This document shows, piece by piece, positions 8,417-15,946 of a stretch of DNA of 64,000 nt; position 1 is the first letter of the stretch, and every line of letters starts with the position of its first letter. The stretch comes from Martinezella rhizogenes. GTDB lineage: Bacteria; Pseudomonadota; Alphaproteobacteria; Rhizobiales; Rhizobiaceae. The notes below the pieces were generated by a model. It was not told where the DNA came from and ran no database searches. It saw only the letters and a program-made list of their open reading frames with translations. Position numbers and translations under genes: made by a program. The stretch is from assembly GCA_013322215.1 (NCBI GenBank), contig JAAMEZ010000058.1, positions 434,001 to 498,000 on the forward strand, read 5' to 3'.

Positions 8417-8998
8417 TTACCGTTCGATCGTGCCGGTGCGCCGGATCTTCTTCTGCAGCAGGAGCACGCCGTAAAGCAGCGCTTCTGCCGTGGGAGGACA
8501 GCCCGGAATATAGATGTCGATCGGAACGACACGGTCGCATCCGCGAACGACGGAATAGGAATAGTGATAGTAGCCGCCGCCGTTGGCGCAGGAACCCATC
8601 GAGATGACGTAGCGCGGCTCGGGCATCTGGTCGTAGACCTTGCGCAGAGCGGGCGCCATCTTGTTGGTGAGCGTGCCGGCGACGATCATGACGTCGGACT
8701 GGCGCGGCGAGGCGCGCGGCGCAAAGCCGAAGCGCTCAACGTCGTAACGCGGCATGGAAACCTGCATCATCTCGACGGCGCAGCAGGCGAGACCGAAGGT
8801 CATCCACATCAGGGAGCCTGTGCGGGCCCAGTTGATCAGCTCATCGGTGGAGGTGACCAGAAAGCCCTTGTCGGCGAGCTCGTTGTTGATTTCGCCGAAG
8901 AACGGATCGTTGCTGCCGACCGGTCTGCCGGTTGCGGGATCAATGATCCCCTTCGGCTGCGGCGCTACGAGCGTCGTGTTGCTTGGGGCTACTCCCAT
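8417..8998 (-). CDS. nuoB: NADH-quinone oxidoreductase subunit B
   Basis: PSST subunit holding the terminal [4Fe-4S] cluster N2 that reduces quinone. I place the start at the ATG at 8998 (MGVAPSNTTLV, 193 aa), because an ATG 21 bp upstream would overlap nuoA more deeply and adds residues not typical of the family. Cluster ligands are the tandem Cys72-Cys73 (LACCAVEMM) plus the cysteines in MGSCANGGGYYHYSYS and DIYIPGCPP. The gene overlaps the end of nuoA by 10 bp, which suggests translational coupling. Confidence 0.97.
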   Translation of the reverse strand: MGVAPSNTTLVAPQPKGIIDPATGRPVGSNDPFFGEINNELADKGFLVTSTDELINWARTGSLMWMTFGLACCAVEMMQVSMPRYDVERFGFAPRASPRQSDVMIVAGTLTNKMAPALRKVYDQMPEPRYVISMGSCANGGGYYHYSYSVVRGCDRVVPIDIYIPGCPPTAEALLYGVLLLQKKIRRTGTIER

Positions 8999-9354
8999 TC
9001 CAGGGCTCCCTTCTTCCATTCATAGATAAAGCCGATGGTCAGCACCGCGAGGAACACCATCATCGACCAGAACCCGAACCAGCCGATCGCACCGAACGAA
9101 ACGGCCCACGGGAAGAGGAAGGCGACTTCCAGGTCAAAGATGATGAAGAGAATCGATACCAGGTAGAAGCGGATATCGAACTTCATGCGGGCGTCATCGA
9201 ATGCATTGAAGCCGCATTCGTAAGCCGACAGCTTTTCCGAGTCAGGCGCCTTGAAGGCGACGGCAAACGGCGTGATCAACAGCGCCAGGCCGATTACCAA
9301 GGCAATACCAATGAAAATCGCTATCGGAATATAGGAACTGAGCAGTCCAGTCAT
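8989..9354 (-). CDS. nuoA: NADH-quinone oxidoreductase subunit A
   Basis: Small membrane subunit (ND3) at the junction of the two arms of complex I and the first gene of the operon. About 121 aa, with three hydrophobic segments (about 8-30, 62-84 and 90-112). The conserved loop KLSAYECGFNAFDDARMKF is present, as is the DLEVAFLFPW motif of the second segment. The ATGs at 9363, 9357 and 9354 are all in frame. An AGGG precedes them, and spacing favours 9357 or 9354; I chose 9354. The promoter must lie between this gene and the tRNA-Asp genes upstream. Confidence 0.95.
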   Translation of the reverse strand: MTGLLSSYIPIAIFIGIALVIGLALLITPFAVAFKAPDSEKLSAYECGFNAFDDARMKFDIRFYLVSILFIIFDLEVAFLFPWAVSFGAIGWFGFWSMMVFLAVLTIGFIYEWKKGALEWE

Positions 9355-9612
9355 CATGTCCATCCCTGCTTGCGATCAGCGCCGGGGCGGCGCATCTGAG
9401 CAAATGCCCAGCAAGCGAAAGAGCGTTGCAACAAAGCCGTGGTTAGCGCAGCCGGAGCGCGCGCGCAAGCCTTTTGAATCTGTCCGTTAGGGTACTATCG
9501 AGCGGTAGATATCAATGTGTTGCGACGGCAACGCGACAAATCGGCGCTGATGCGAAAAGGCTCTTTCGCAATCGCAATAAATTGATGTTTGATTGTAATG
9601 GCTTGGAGAGAA

Positions 9613-9689
9613 TGGCGCGAGTGACGGGGCTCGAACCCGCGACCTCCGGCGTGACAGGCCGGCACTCTAACCGACTGAGCTACACCCGC
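9613..9689 (-). tRNA. tRNA-Asp (GTC), copy 1
   Basis: 77 bases including an encoded CCA end. The acceptor stem GCGGGTG pairs with CACTCGC (one G-T pair). The D-arm, the CCGGC/GCCGG anticodon stem with anticodon GTC, and the TTCGAGC T-loop are all present. It is identical to the copy at 9738-9814 and lies between it and nuoA on the same strand. Confidence 0.97.
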
Positions 9690-9737
9690 GCATTGTTTGG
9701 CCTTTCAGCCGGTGCAGATCCGAAATTTGCCTTGAAA

Positions 9738-9814
9738 TGGCGCGAGTGACGGGGCTCGAACCCGCGACCTCCGGCGTGACAGGCCGGCACTCTAACCGAC
9801 TGAGCTACACCCGC
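9738..9814 (-). tRNA. tRNA-Asp (GTC), copy 2
   Basis: Second, identical 77-base tRNA-Asp with encoded CCA, 48 bp upstream of copy 1 on the minus strand. The pair is probably cotranscribed. Identical false reading frames run through both tRNAs and should be ignored. Confidence 0.97.
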
Positions 9815-10205
9815 ATTTCATTTCAAGCATTCCAGATGCTTCCGCACCCATCAAAGCGGCCCTCGCCGTTCGATGAGCGGCTAACTACGGGGTTCGTGTT
9901 TGGGTGTCAAGCAGGTTTGAATACAAATCGATGACAGAGTGCGAATTGTTTTGGACAAGCTCGCCTGCAACTTTCCGTTCCGGCGATTTGGCATGGCAGG
10001 TTCCCGCTCCACGCATTTCATCCGCGCCTGATATGCACAGGGGCGATCCGGCAAGCCTCACATCCGCTCATGTGGATGAGCACGACCGGAGCGGTGTAAA
10101 ATTCAAAAAAATCAAAAAATCTTCACAAACACTCTTGCGGTTTGTCGTCGTTACGCATAGATCACGGCCACCGAACGCGACGGGGAAATGACCCGCTTCG
10201 CTGAA
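9815..10205. other. Gene-free region between divergent tRNA genes
   Basis: About 390 bp with no convincing reading frame. It must contain the promoter of the tRNA-Asp pair (minus) and that of tRNA-Val (plus). An A-rich tract (10098-10120) lies just before the tRNA-Val promoter candidate. Confidence 0.6.
10134..10161 (+). promoter_or_regulatory. Candidate housekeeping promoter of tRNA-Val
   Basis: CTTGCG at 10134-10139 and CATAGA at 10156-10161 are separated by 16 bases, close to the rhizobial sigma-70 pattern CTTGAC-N17-CTATAT. The -10 element ends 44 bases before the mature tRNA-Val. An A-rich stretch upstream could act as an UP element. Confidence 0.45.
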
Positions 10206-10281
10206 GGGCGATTAGCTCAGTTGGTAGAGCGCCTCGTTTACACCGAGGATGTCGGGAGTTCGAGTCTCTCATCGCCCACCA
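10206..10281 (+). tRNA. tRNA-Val (TAC)
   Basis: 76 bases including the encoded CCA end. The acceptor GGGCGAT pairs with ATCGCCC. The anticodon stem CCTCG/CGAGG holds the loop TTTACAC with anticodon TAC, and the T-loop is GTTCGAGTC. It is divergent from the two tRNA-Asp genes. Confidence 0.97.
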
Positions 10282-10375
10282 TTCTTCTCTTCACAAATTC
10301 AATTGTCAGTTTGATTGGCCGCCGGCGGTTCTTTGCGCTCACGATGAGCGGTTTTGCGCGCCCAACGCCTGCGTC

Positions 10376-10489
10376 TCAGTAGTTGCCAAGAATAATGACG
10401 GCCAGAAGCACCACGGAAACAAGCACGAGGGCTGCGATAATCATCAGCAGCTCCTTCAACATGAATCGTTCCATCTTGCTGTCATCCAT
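10376..10489 (-). CDS. 37-aa single-pass membrane protein
   Basis: Short gene read from the sequence: ATG at 10489, stop TGA at 10376-10378. The protein starts MDDSKMERFMLKELL and continues into a hydrophobic helix of about 22 residues (LLMIIAALVLVSVVLLAVII), ending LGNY. A GGGGAG ribosome binding site stands eight bases before the ATG. The charged, acidic N-terminus and single transmembrane helix suggest a small inner-membrane protein. It lies downstream of rkpJ on the same strand (158 bp). No function can be assigned. Confidence 0.65.
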   Translation of the reverse strand: MDDSKMERFMLKELLMIIAALVLVSVVLLAVIILGNY

Positions 10490-10647
10490 GGCGTTTGCTC
10501 CCCGCAAACCGTTATCAACATTCATTCCCAGCATCGAATCGCCGCGCTGAGTTCCGCATCAGTGCATATGTAAGTGGCCGCATTGTCAATTTTAGCCTGA
10601 AGACCTCGCGGCGGTACCAATTCTTCTTCCGTTACATTGCATCATCC

Positions 10648-11940
10648 TTACGGCACATGAAGCTTTATCGGCCGCCGCCTCGGTGGCGGGTCGATGTAGG
10701 CGTCAGGCAGATTGACTGTCCGTGACAATAGTCTGTCGGCGATCTGTGCGGCGGCGGCACGCGCGCCCTCCCCGGAACAAAAGTTGCCGCGCACCTGTAC
10801 GGCCGCCGCCAGCAGGCGAAAGAATGCGTCGCGCAGCTCCGGCGACGGCGGCGACGGCTCCAGCCAGAATCGATGCAAGCTGCCCTGATCGCTCAGTCCA
10901 TCGATATCGTAGATCGCCGCTCCCAGCGCTTTGACCGGCTTCCCCGCTTGCAGCGCGGAAAGTGCCGCAGTCGAGTTGACCGTCACCATGCCCTGGCTGG
11001 CGGCAATCAACCGGTCGAGACTGCCGCCGTCGATCAGATACATGCGAGGTGATAGTCCGCATGAAGCGCCGATGCGATCAACACAGGCCCGCCAATCCAC
11101 GAGCCCGTTGTCGAGCGGATGGAGCTTGAGGACAAGATGTGTATCCGGCGCGGCATTCTCCGCGAAGGAACGGAGAATCAGCCGGATGGCATCCTGCTGT
11201 TGATGAAAAGGCGAATGCGCTCGAAGCTGAAAATCGGTCTGAAGCTGTAGCGGATAGACGAAGAATCGTTTGCCGCCGGCAATCAGATCCTCGATCAAAC
11301 CCTCCGCCTCTCGTGCCCTCCTGCCGCTGGAAGGAAGTTTCCTCAGCCAGCCGGCATACTCCATCAAGGGATGGTAGAGCCCATGCCGCCGGTAGCCTGG
11401 ATAAAGAAGCCACAGGAAGACGGTTGGGAGATAATAGGCGAGATCATAAAGCGCTTCTGACCGGAACGTTTGCCTGTAGCGACGCGTCCAATCCGGCTCC
11501 GGCAGCTTGGACGCCACCTTCAATATATGGGCAGGATCGGCCGGAAAATGCGAATTGGAGGAAAGCCCGTCTCGCTCGAGCGTCACCCAGTCCGGCCGCA
11601 AATATCCCATCTCGACGACGTTGACGATAACGCCGGTACGCCGCACCTCCTCGATGGCAACCTGATGATAGGGGCGCTCCTCGCCGTGCAGAATCAGGTC
11701 AGTGACGTTTTCGGCCTCGATTCGCTGCCTGACATAGGCGCGCCATCCAGCAAAATCGCCACGATAATTAGAGGCGCCGTGCCAGCGCCAGGAAATCCAG
11801 TCCCCGGCATTCAGGTTGATGCGGATGCAACGGCTGCCGGCCCTCTCCAGGATCCTGGCGATCTCGACGAACAGTGGCGAGGATGGCCCCTGCAGGAACA
11901 GGAAGACGCGCGGGCGCGCGGTCCCTTCCCCGCTGGGCAT
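10648..11940 (-). CDS. rkpJ: KpsS-like capsule polysaccharide enzyme RkpJ
   Basis: 430 aa, capsule-synthesis (KpsS/LipB-like) family. In Escherichia coli, KpsS adds Kdo to the phospholipid anchor of group 2 capsules; rhizobial RkpJ is the known relative required for K-antigen production. Visible family features are an N-terminal Rossmann-like segment (FLFLQGPSSPLF), a central FFVYPLQLQTDFQLRAHSPF block, KLHPLDNG, and the nucleotide-sugar-binding-like VNSTAALSALQAGKPVKALG. The ATG at 11940 overlaps the TGA of rkpI by one base (TGATG), so translation is probably coupled. It is the last gene of the rkpA-G-H-I-J series. Confidence 0.88.
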   Translation of the reverse strand: MPSGEGTARPRVFLFLQGPSSPLFVEIARILERAGSRCIRINLNAGDWISWRWHGASNYRGDFAGWRAYVRQRIEAENVTDLILHGEERPYHQVAIEEVRRTGVIVNVVEMGYLRPDWVTLERDGLSSNSHFPADPAHILKVASKLPEPDWTRRYRQTFRSEALYDLAYYLPTVFLWLLYPGYRRHGLYHPLMEYAGWLRKLPSSGRRAREAEGLIEDLIAGGKRFFVYPLQLQTDFQLRAHSPFHQQQDAIRLILRSFAENAAPDTHLVLKLHPLDNGLVDWRACVDRIGASCGLSPRMYLIDGGSLDRLIAASQGMVTVNSTAALSALQAGKPVKALGAAIYDIDGLSDQGSLHRFWLEPSPPSPELRDAFFRLLAAAVQVRGNFCSGEGARAAAAQIADRLLSRTVNLPDAYIDPPPRRRPIKLHVP

Positions 11941-13532
11941 CACTCCGGAACCTCGGTGGCAAGGCCGGCATAATGCAGCAATGTGCCGATCAGGTTCCAG
12001 GGCGCCTCTTCCTGCGACGGCTGCGGCTTTTGCGAATGGGCGCGCGCTCGGCCAAGCGGAACGATGATGTAATCGGTGCGCGGATCTGGGAACGGATCGG
12101 CAAAGGCCTTCAGCAAGGGCGCATGATCACCATAGAAAAGCAGCCAAACCGGACGGTCCAGCCTATCGAGGTGATGGGCGAGATTGCCGAGCGCGTGATC
12201 GGCACGCATCAGGAGCTCGCCATAGATATCCACCGGATTGACGAGGTCGCCACAGCGGCCCGGCTCCCAGGGGCCATGATTCGCCATGGATGCGACAAAG
12301 AGGAAGTTCTTGCTCGTGCCATCGTCGTCGATCGTCCGAATCACGCTCTTCGTCAGTGAGAGGTCGCTGACATAGGGGCCATCGCGCTCAGGATTGTGAT
12401 CGAACTCGTCCAGCATCATCATCCGGTCGAAGCCGAGTTGCGGCAATGCCTTGTGACGCAGGAAGAACGTCTTGTCGTAGGGATGGATGAACTGCGTCTT
12501 CCAGCCCGCCTTCTTCAGCCGTGCCGGCCAGACCACATCCTTGTAATGGCTGGCGCGCAGATAGGGGTAGCTGGCATCGATATGTACATTTTCAGGCAGC
12601 AGCCCGCTCAGCACCGCAAATTCGGTTCGCAGCGTATAACCACCCTCGAAGACGCTGGTCATGCGGCCCCATTGCGCGGCCTGCTCGCGCAGACGGTCGA
12701 GATTGGGAAGCTTGATATTGTCGACGCCGAAATGTCTGAGATCGATAAAGGATTCGGATTGCCAGACGACGATGAGCGGCTCGTCTTCGCCGTGCTCCCA
12801 AAGCTCCTGAAGCGCCGACATGAAGCGCCCGGACAATTCCGCGACGATCGCCTCGCGCCGGACACCGACCCAGATAACAAAATGAAAGACGACTGAGGCA
12901 AAGGTGCCGAATCGCACTGTATCGATCTTCACGTCAACCTTGCCGAGAAACTTCTGTGTGAACCGGCAGACCGGTTCGCTCACGACCCTGCTGAACAAAG
13001 CGAGCCATGGCGCGAAGGCGACAACCAACATCAATAGGACCCATAGCAATCGGTTCGACGCCGGCAAAACCGATGGCTCAAGATACATGTAGAGGCCGCT
13101 GAGACCGAAAACATAAGCGAAGGCAATGATCCAGAAGACGATGTTCAGCGAGGTCGCGTAGAAGATCTCCCTGTATTTAAAGACGTCCACGACGAGCGCA
13201 ATGTCCGAAAAGACCAGAGGCTCACGGATGAACTCGAACTTCGCCCTCGATATGCCCGTGAAAATGACGAAGAAGCTGATGACGGCCTGCGTGCTGTAGA
13301 GCGGGCGCCAGGAAATGGCGAAGAAAGCGACATAGATCAATATGATGACCGGAATCCGTGCCGCCCAATCGCAGGCCACCCGCTGCCAGCTCCTTTTCGG
13401 GCGATTCTCGGCGGTGACGGCCGCTGGCATGGCGAAAGGATCGGTCAGCAAGACGATGACGCAGGAAAACGCGAAGCAGGCAAGCGTCAAAAGAATTGGA
13501 AAATCATGAAGCTTCAAGATTGCGCCATCCAA
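11940..13532 (-). CDS. rkpI: Sulfatase-fold membrane transferase RkpI
   Basis: 530 aa. The N-terminal third has about five transmembrane helices. The C-terminal two-thirds is an alkaline-phosphatase-superfamily (sulfatase/LtaS-like) domain, probably periplasmic. Motifs include VWQSESFIDLRHFG (metal site), GYTLRTEFAVLSGL with a candidate Thr nucleophile, VASMANHGPW, and LLFYGDHAPLL with the metal-binding Asp-His. Family members transfer phosphoethanolamine or phosphoglycerol to glycans or lipids. The apparent start is TTG at 13532 behind an AGAGGCGG site; the next in-frame ATG would delete the first membrane helix. It matches rkpI of the rhizobial rkp-1 region in position and length class. The substrate is unknown. 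Confidence 0.85.
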   Translation of the reverse strand: MDGAILKLHDFPILLTLACFAFSCVIVLLTDPFAMPAAVTAENRPKRSWQRVACDWAARIPVIILIYVAFFAISWRPLYSTQAVISFFVIFTGISRAKFEFIREPLVFSDIALVVDVFKYREIFYATSLNIVFWIIAFAYVFGLSGLYMYLEPSVLPASNRLLWVLLMLVVAFAPWLALFSRVVSEPVCRFTQKFLGKVDVKIDTVRFGTFASVVFHFVIWVGVRREAIVAELSGRFMSALQELWEHGEDEPLIVVWQSESFIDLRHFGVDNIKLPNLDRLREQAAQWGRMTSVFEGGYTLRTEFAVLSGLLPENVHIDASYPYLRASHYKDVVWPARLKKAGWKTQFIHPYDKTFFLRHKALPQLGFDRMMMLDEFDHNPERDGPYVSDLSLTKSVIRTIDDDGTSKNFLFVASMANHGPWEPGRCGDLVNPVDIYGELLMRADHALGNLAHHLDRLDRPVWLLFYGDHAPLLKAFADPFPDPRTDYIIVPLGRARAHSQKPQPSQEEAPWNLIGTLLHYAGLATEVPE

Positions 13533-13648
13533 ATGCCAGCCGCCTCTGCGGCATTTCTCATATTCGCGAGGAGCCGGCCGCCAATTCCCTGACTTACCTT
13601 CTCTTGCACTTGTTTCACCGACAGCGCAACACTGGTAGTTGCTTCGTA

Positions 13649-14503
13649 TTACTTATCACGATCAAAGCCCTGCTCGGTGGAATCGGCAAGGCCGCGACGC
13701 ACCTCGTCACCAAATATTTTTCGCGTCTTGCGCGAAAACCACCATAGCAGCGGCGGTTTTATCAGTGCTCCGAAAAATGCGAGTGCCGTCAGCGAAAATC
13801 CGAAGTGGATTCTTTGTTTGCCGCGATCCAGTCCGTGGACGATTTTTGCCGCGACCGCCTCGGCACTCCACGGTTTGACGGCCCCCATCAACATTACCGC
13901 TTCGCGAGGTCTGAGAGAGATTTCCCGGCGGTATTGCGGCGTCATCGTATCTGGGGGGAAGCAGATGGAAATCTGTATGCCTGAAGCGGCAGCCTCGGCG
14001 CTCAAAGCTTCGGCAAAACCAGTCAGCGCCGATTTGGATGCGCAATAGGCGGTATAGCCGAAGATGCCGATCAAGGCTGCTCCCGAGGAGATCATCATGA
14101 TCCGGCCGCTGCGCCGGCTCTTCATGCCCTTATAGACCGCGCGAACCGCGTTGGCCGTCCCGAGGACATTGATGGCGATCTGCTCATCGAAAACCGATGT
14201 CGGCATTGCATCGAAGGCGCAGGGCTCGACGATACCCGCAGAAGCTATGAGGATATCGCAAGGGCCGAAGGACGCTTCGCAAAGCTTTACCGCCTCAATG
14301 GTCTGTTCGGCTGAGGCCACATCAACGGAAGTCGTCCGGATAAAGGTGGCGTCAACACCTGGAAGCGCTGCGATTTCGGCGCGTGCCTCTTCGAGGCGCC
14401 CCGGATCGCGAGCGAGAAGCGAAATCCGAGCGCCTCTGGCTGCATAAAGCTTCGCTGCCGCCAGACCAATTCCGCTTGAACCTCCCGTGACGATAACGTG
14501 CAT
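13649..14503 (-). CDS. rkpH: Short-chain dehydrogenase RkpH, 3-ketosphinganine reductase-like
   Basis: 284 aa. The NAD(P) site is TGGSSGIG at residues 6-13. The catalytic residues are Ser139/140, Tyr153 and Lys157 (TAYCASK). The N-terminus (HVIVTGGSSGIG, then LLARDPGRLEEA), the IFGYTAYCASK block, and the FPPDTMTPQY motif match what I recall of eukaryotic 3-ketodihydrosphingosine reductase, including a hydrophobic C-terminal helix (about 235-260) followed by a basic tail. That would fit reduction of a beta-keto amino lipid made by RkpA and RkpG. The gene sits 18 bp after rkpG. Assignment as rkpH rests on gene order; the substrate is inference. Confidence 0.88.
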   Translation of the reverse strand: MHVIVTGGSSGIGLAAAKLYAARGARISLLARDPGRLEEARAEIAALPGVDATFIRTTSVDVASAEQTIEAVKLCEASFGPCDILIASAGIVEPCAFDAMPTSVFDEQIAINVLGTANAVRAVYKGMKSRRSGRIMMISSGAALIGIFGYTAYCASKSALTGFAEALSAEAAASGIQISICFPPDTMTPQYRREISLRPREAVMLMGAVKPWSAEAVAAKIVHGLDRGKQRIHFGFSLTALAFFGALIKPPLLWWFSRKTRKIFGDEVRRGLADSTEQGFDRDK

Positions 14504-14521
14504 GAGACGATCGCCCCGAAC

Positions 14522-15946
14522 TTACGAGCCGCCTGGAGCCTGAGCCATGGGCAGCAGCTGCATCATCTTGTCCATGTCCAGCGAGGCAAGACCGAAATTG
14601 CGGTCCTTCAAACTCTTGAGTTTTTCCGCCGTGAGCACGACCGTCCGCCGGATCTGCTCCTCGGTATGATTGCAGGTGATGAAGAAGCGAAGGCGCGCCA
14701 TCCCCTCCGGCACGGCCGGGTGGATGATGGGCAGCACATTGATGCCTTCGGCGAGCAGGTCGTTCGAAAGCTGCGCCGCACGAAGCGAATCGCCGACGAT
14801 CACGGGTACGACCGAATGACCCATGCTGAGGCCGGTATCGAGGCCCGCCGCCTTTGCTTCTTTCAGAAAAAGATGGCCATTATGGCTGAGGCGCTGGGTT
14901 CGCTCCGGCTCGGACTCGAGGATATCGAGCCCAGCGATAGCTGCGGCGGCGAGAACTGGCGAAAGACCGACGCTATAGACGAAACCGCCGGCTTCCGCTT
15001 TCAGAATATCGGCGAGCGCGCTGCTGCCAGCGATATAACCGCCGCAGCTGGAGGTCGTCTTCGACAGCGTGCCCATCCAGATATCGATATCACGCGGATC
15101 GAGATCGAAATGCTCGAATGTGCCGCGACCCGTCTTGCCGAGAATGCCAAGCGCATGCGCTTCGTCGACCATCAGCCAAAAACCGTAGCGCGCCTTCAAC
15201 TCCAGCAGGGCGGGCAGATCGGCGATATCGCCATCCATCGAATAGATGCCTTCGACGATGACGAGGACGCGCCGAAAATCCGATGAGAGCGTCTTCAGGA
15301 TATTTTCGAGATTCTCGACATCGTTATGCTGAAACAGCCGGCGTGCGGCGCCGGAAAGCTTGATGCCGGCAAGCGCACTGTTGTGAATGAATTCGTCGTG
15401 GATCACGAGATCCTGCGGCCCCATCAGGCAGCCGATCGCCGTGACATTGGTGAGGTAGCCGCTGACGAAGCAAACCGCGGCATCGACGCCATAGACTGCG
15501 GCGAGCCGTCGTTCGAGCTCAACATGGTCAGGCCGCTCGCCTGCGACCAGGCGGCTGGCCGACGCCGAAATTCCGAAATGATCGATCGCCTCTTTGGCAC
15601 GTGCGGCGACATGCGGGTCGGTATTGGTCGCCAAGTAGTCATAGGAAGCAAAATTGACAAACTCGCGCCCGCCGATGCGCGTCGTCGCTCCAGCGGCGGC
15701 ATCGTGCGACCGGTAGAAGGGATTGGCAACGCCGAGCAATTCACCCGCCATGCGCTGGGTTGCGACGCGCTTGTATTCGGGCAGATCGTCGAAGCGTGTC
15801 GCCTGGCGTGGCTGTGCCTGTGGTTGCCGGTTCAGCCGTTCGGTCCGATTACGGCCGGAGGATTCGCCGACACGGCGCATCTGCTCGAGCAGCTTGCTTT
15901 TCTTCTGCTCCGCCGGATTGCCATCTTCGGCATCATACGTGGTCAC
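14522..15946 (-). CDS. rkpG: Alpha-oxoamine synthase family enzyme RkpG (PLP-dependent)
   Basis: 474 aa; the family core (8-amino-7-oxononanoate synthase, serine palmitoyltransferase, KBL) is about 400, and here there is an extra N-terminal Gln/Arg-rich tail of about 55 residues. These enzymes condense an acyl thioester with an amino acid and release CO2. The PLP lysine is Lys296 in GTLSKTTSSCGGYIAG. The aspartate-histidine pair is in LMVDEAHALGILG. It starts with GTG at 15946, overlapping the TGA of rkpA (GTGA), so it is tightly coupled to the polyketide synthase. An oxoamine synthase following a synthase with no thioesterase suggests it offloads the acyl chain. Which amino acid is used cannot be seen. 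Confidence 0.9.
   Translation of the reverse strand: MTTYDAEDGNPAEQKKSKLLEQMRRVGESSGRNRTERLNRQPQAQPRQATRFDDLPEYKRVATQRMAGELLGVANPFYRSHDAAAGATTRIGGREFVNFASYDYLATNTDPHVAARAKEAIDHFGISASASRLVAGERPDHVELERRLAAVYGVDAAVCFVSGYLTNVTAIGCLMGPQDLVIHDEFIHNSALAGIKLSGAARRLFQHNDVENLENILKTLSSDFRRVLVIVEGIYSMDGDIADLPALLELKARYGFWLMVDEAHALGILGKTGRGTFEHFDLDPRDIDIWMGTLSKTTSSCGGYIAGSSALADILKAEAGGFVYSVGLSPVLAAAAIAGLDILESEPERTQRLSHNGHLFLKEAKAAGLDTGLSMGHSVVPVIVGDSLRAAQLSNDLLAEGINVLPIIHPAVPEGMARLRFFITCNHTEEQIRRTVVLTAEKLKSLKDRNFGLASLDMDKMMQLLPMAQAPGGS

Noticed and set aside
9613..9814. Identical 77-base repeats as a mobile-element or attachment-site signature
   Set aside because: They are complete tandem tRNA-Asp genes with no integrase, no truncated tRNA copy and no flanking foreign genes.
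9474..9934. Two short frames with nearly the same peptide
   Set aside because: They are accidental translations through the two identical tRNA-Asp genes, not a repeated protein family.
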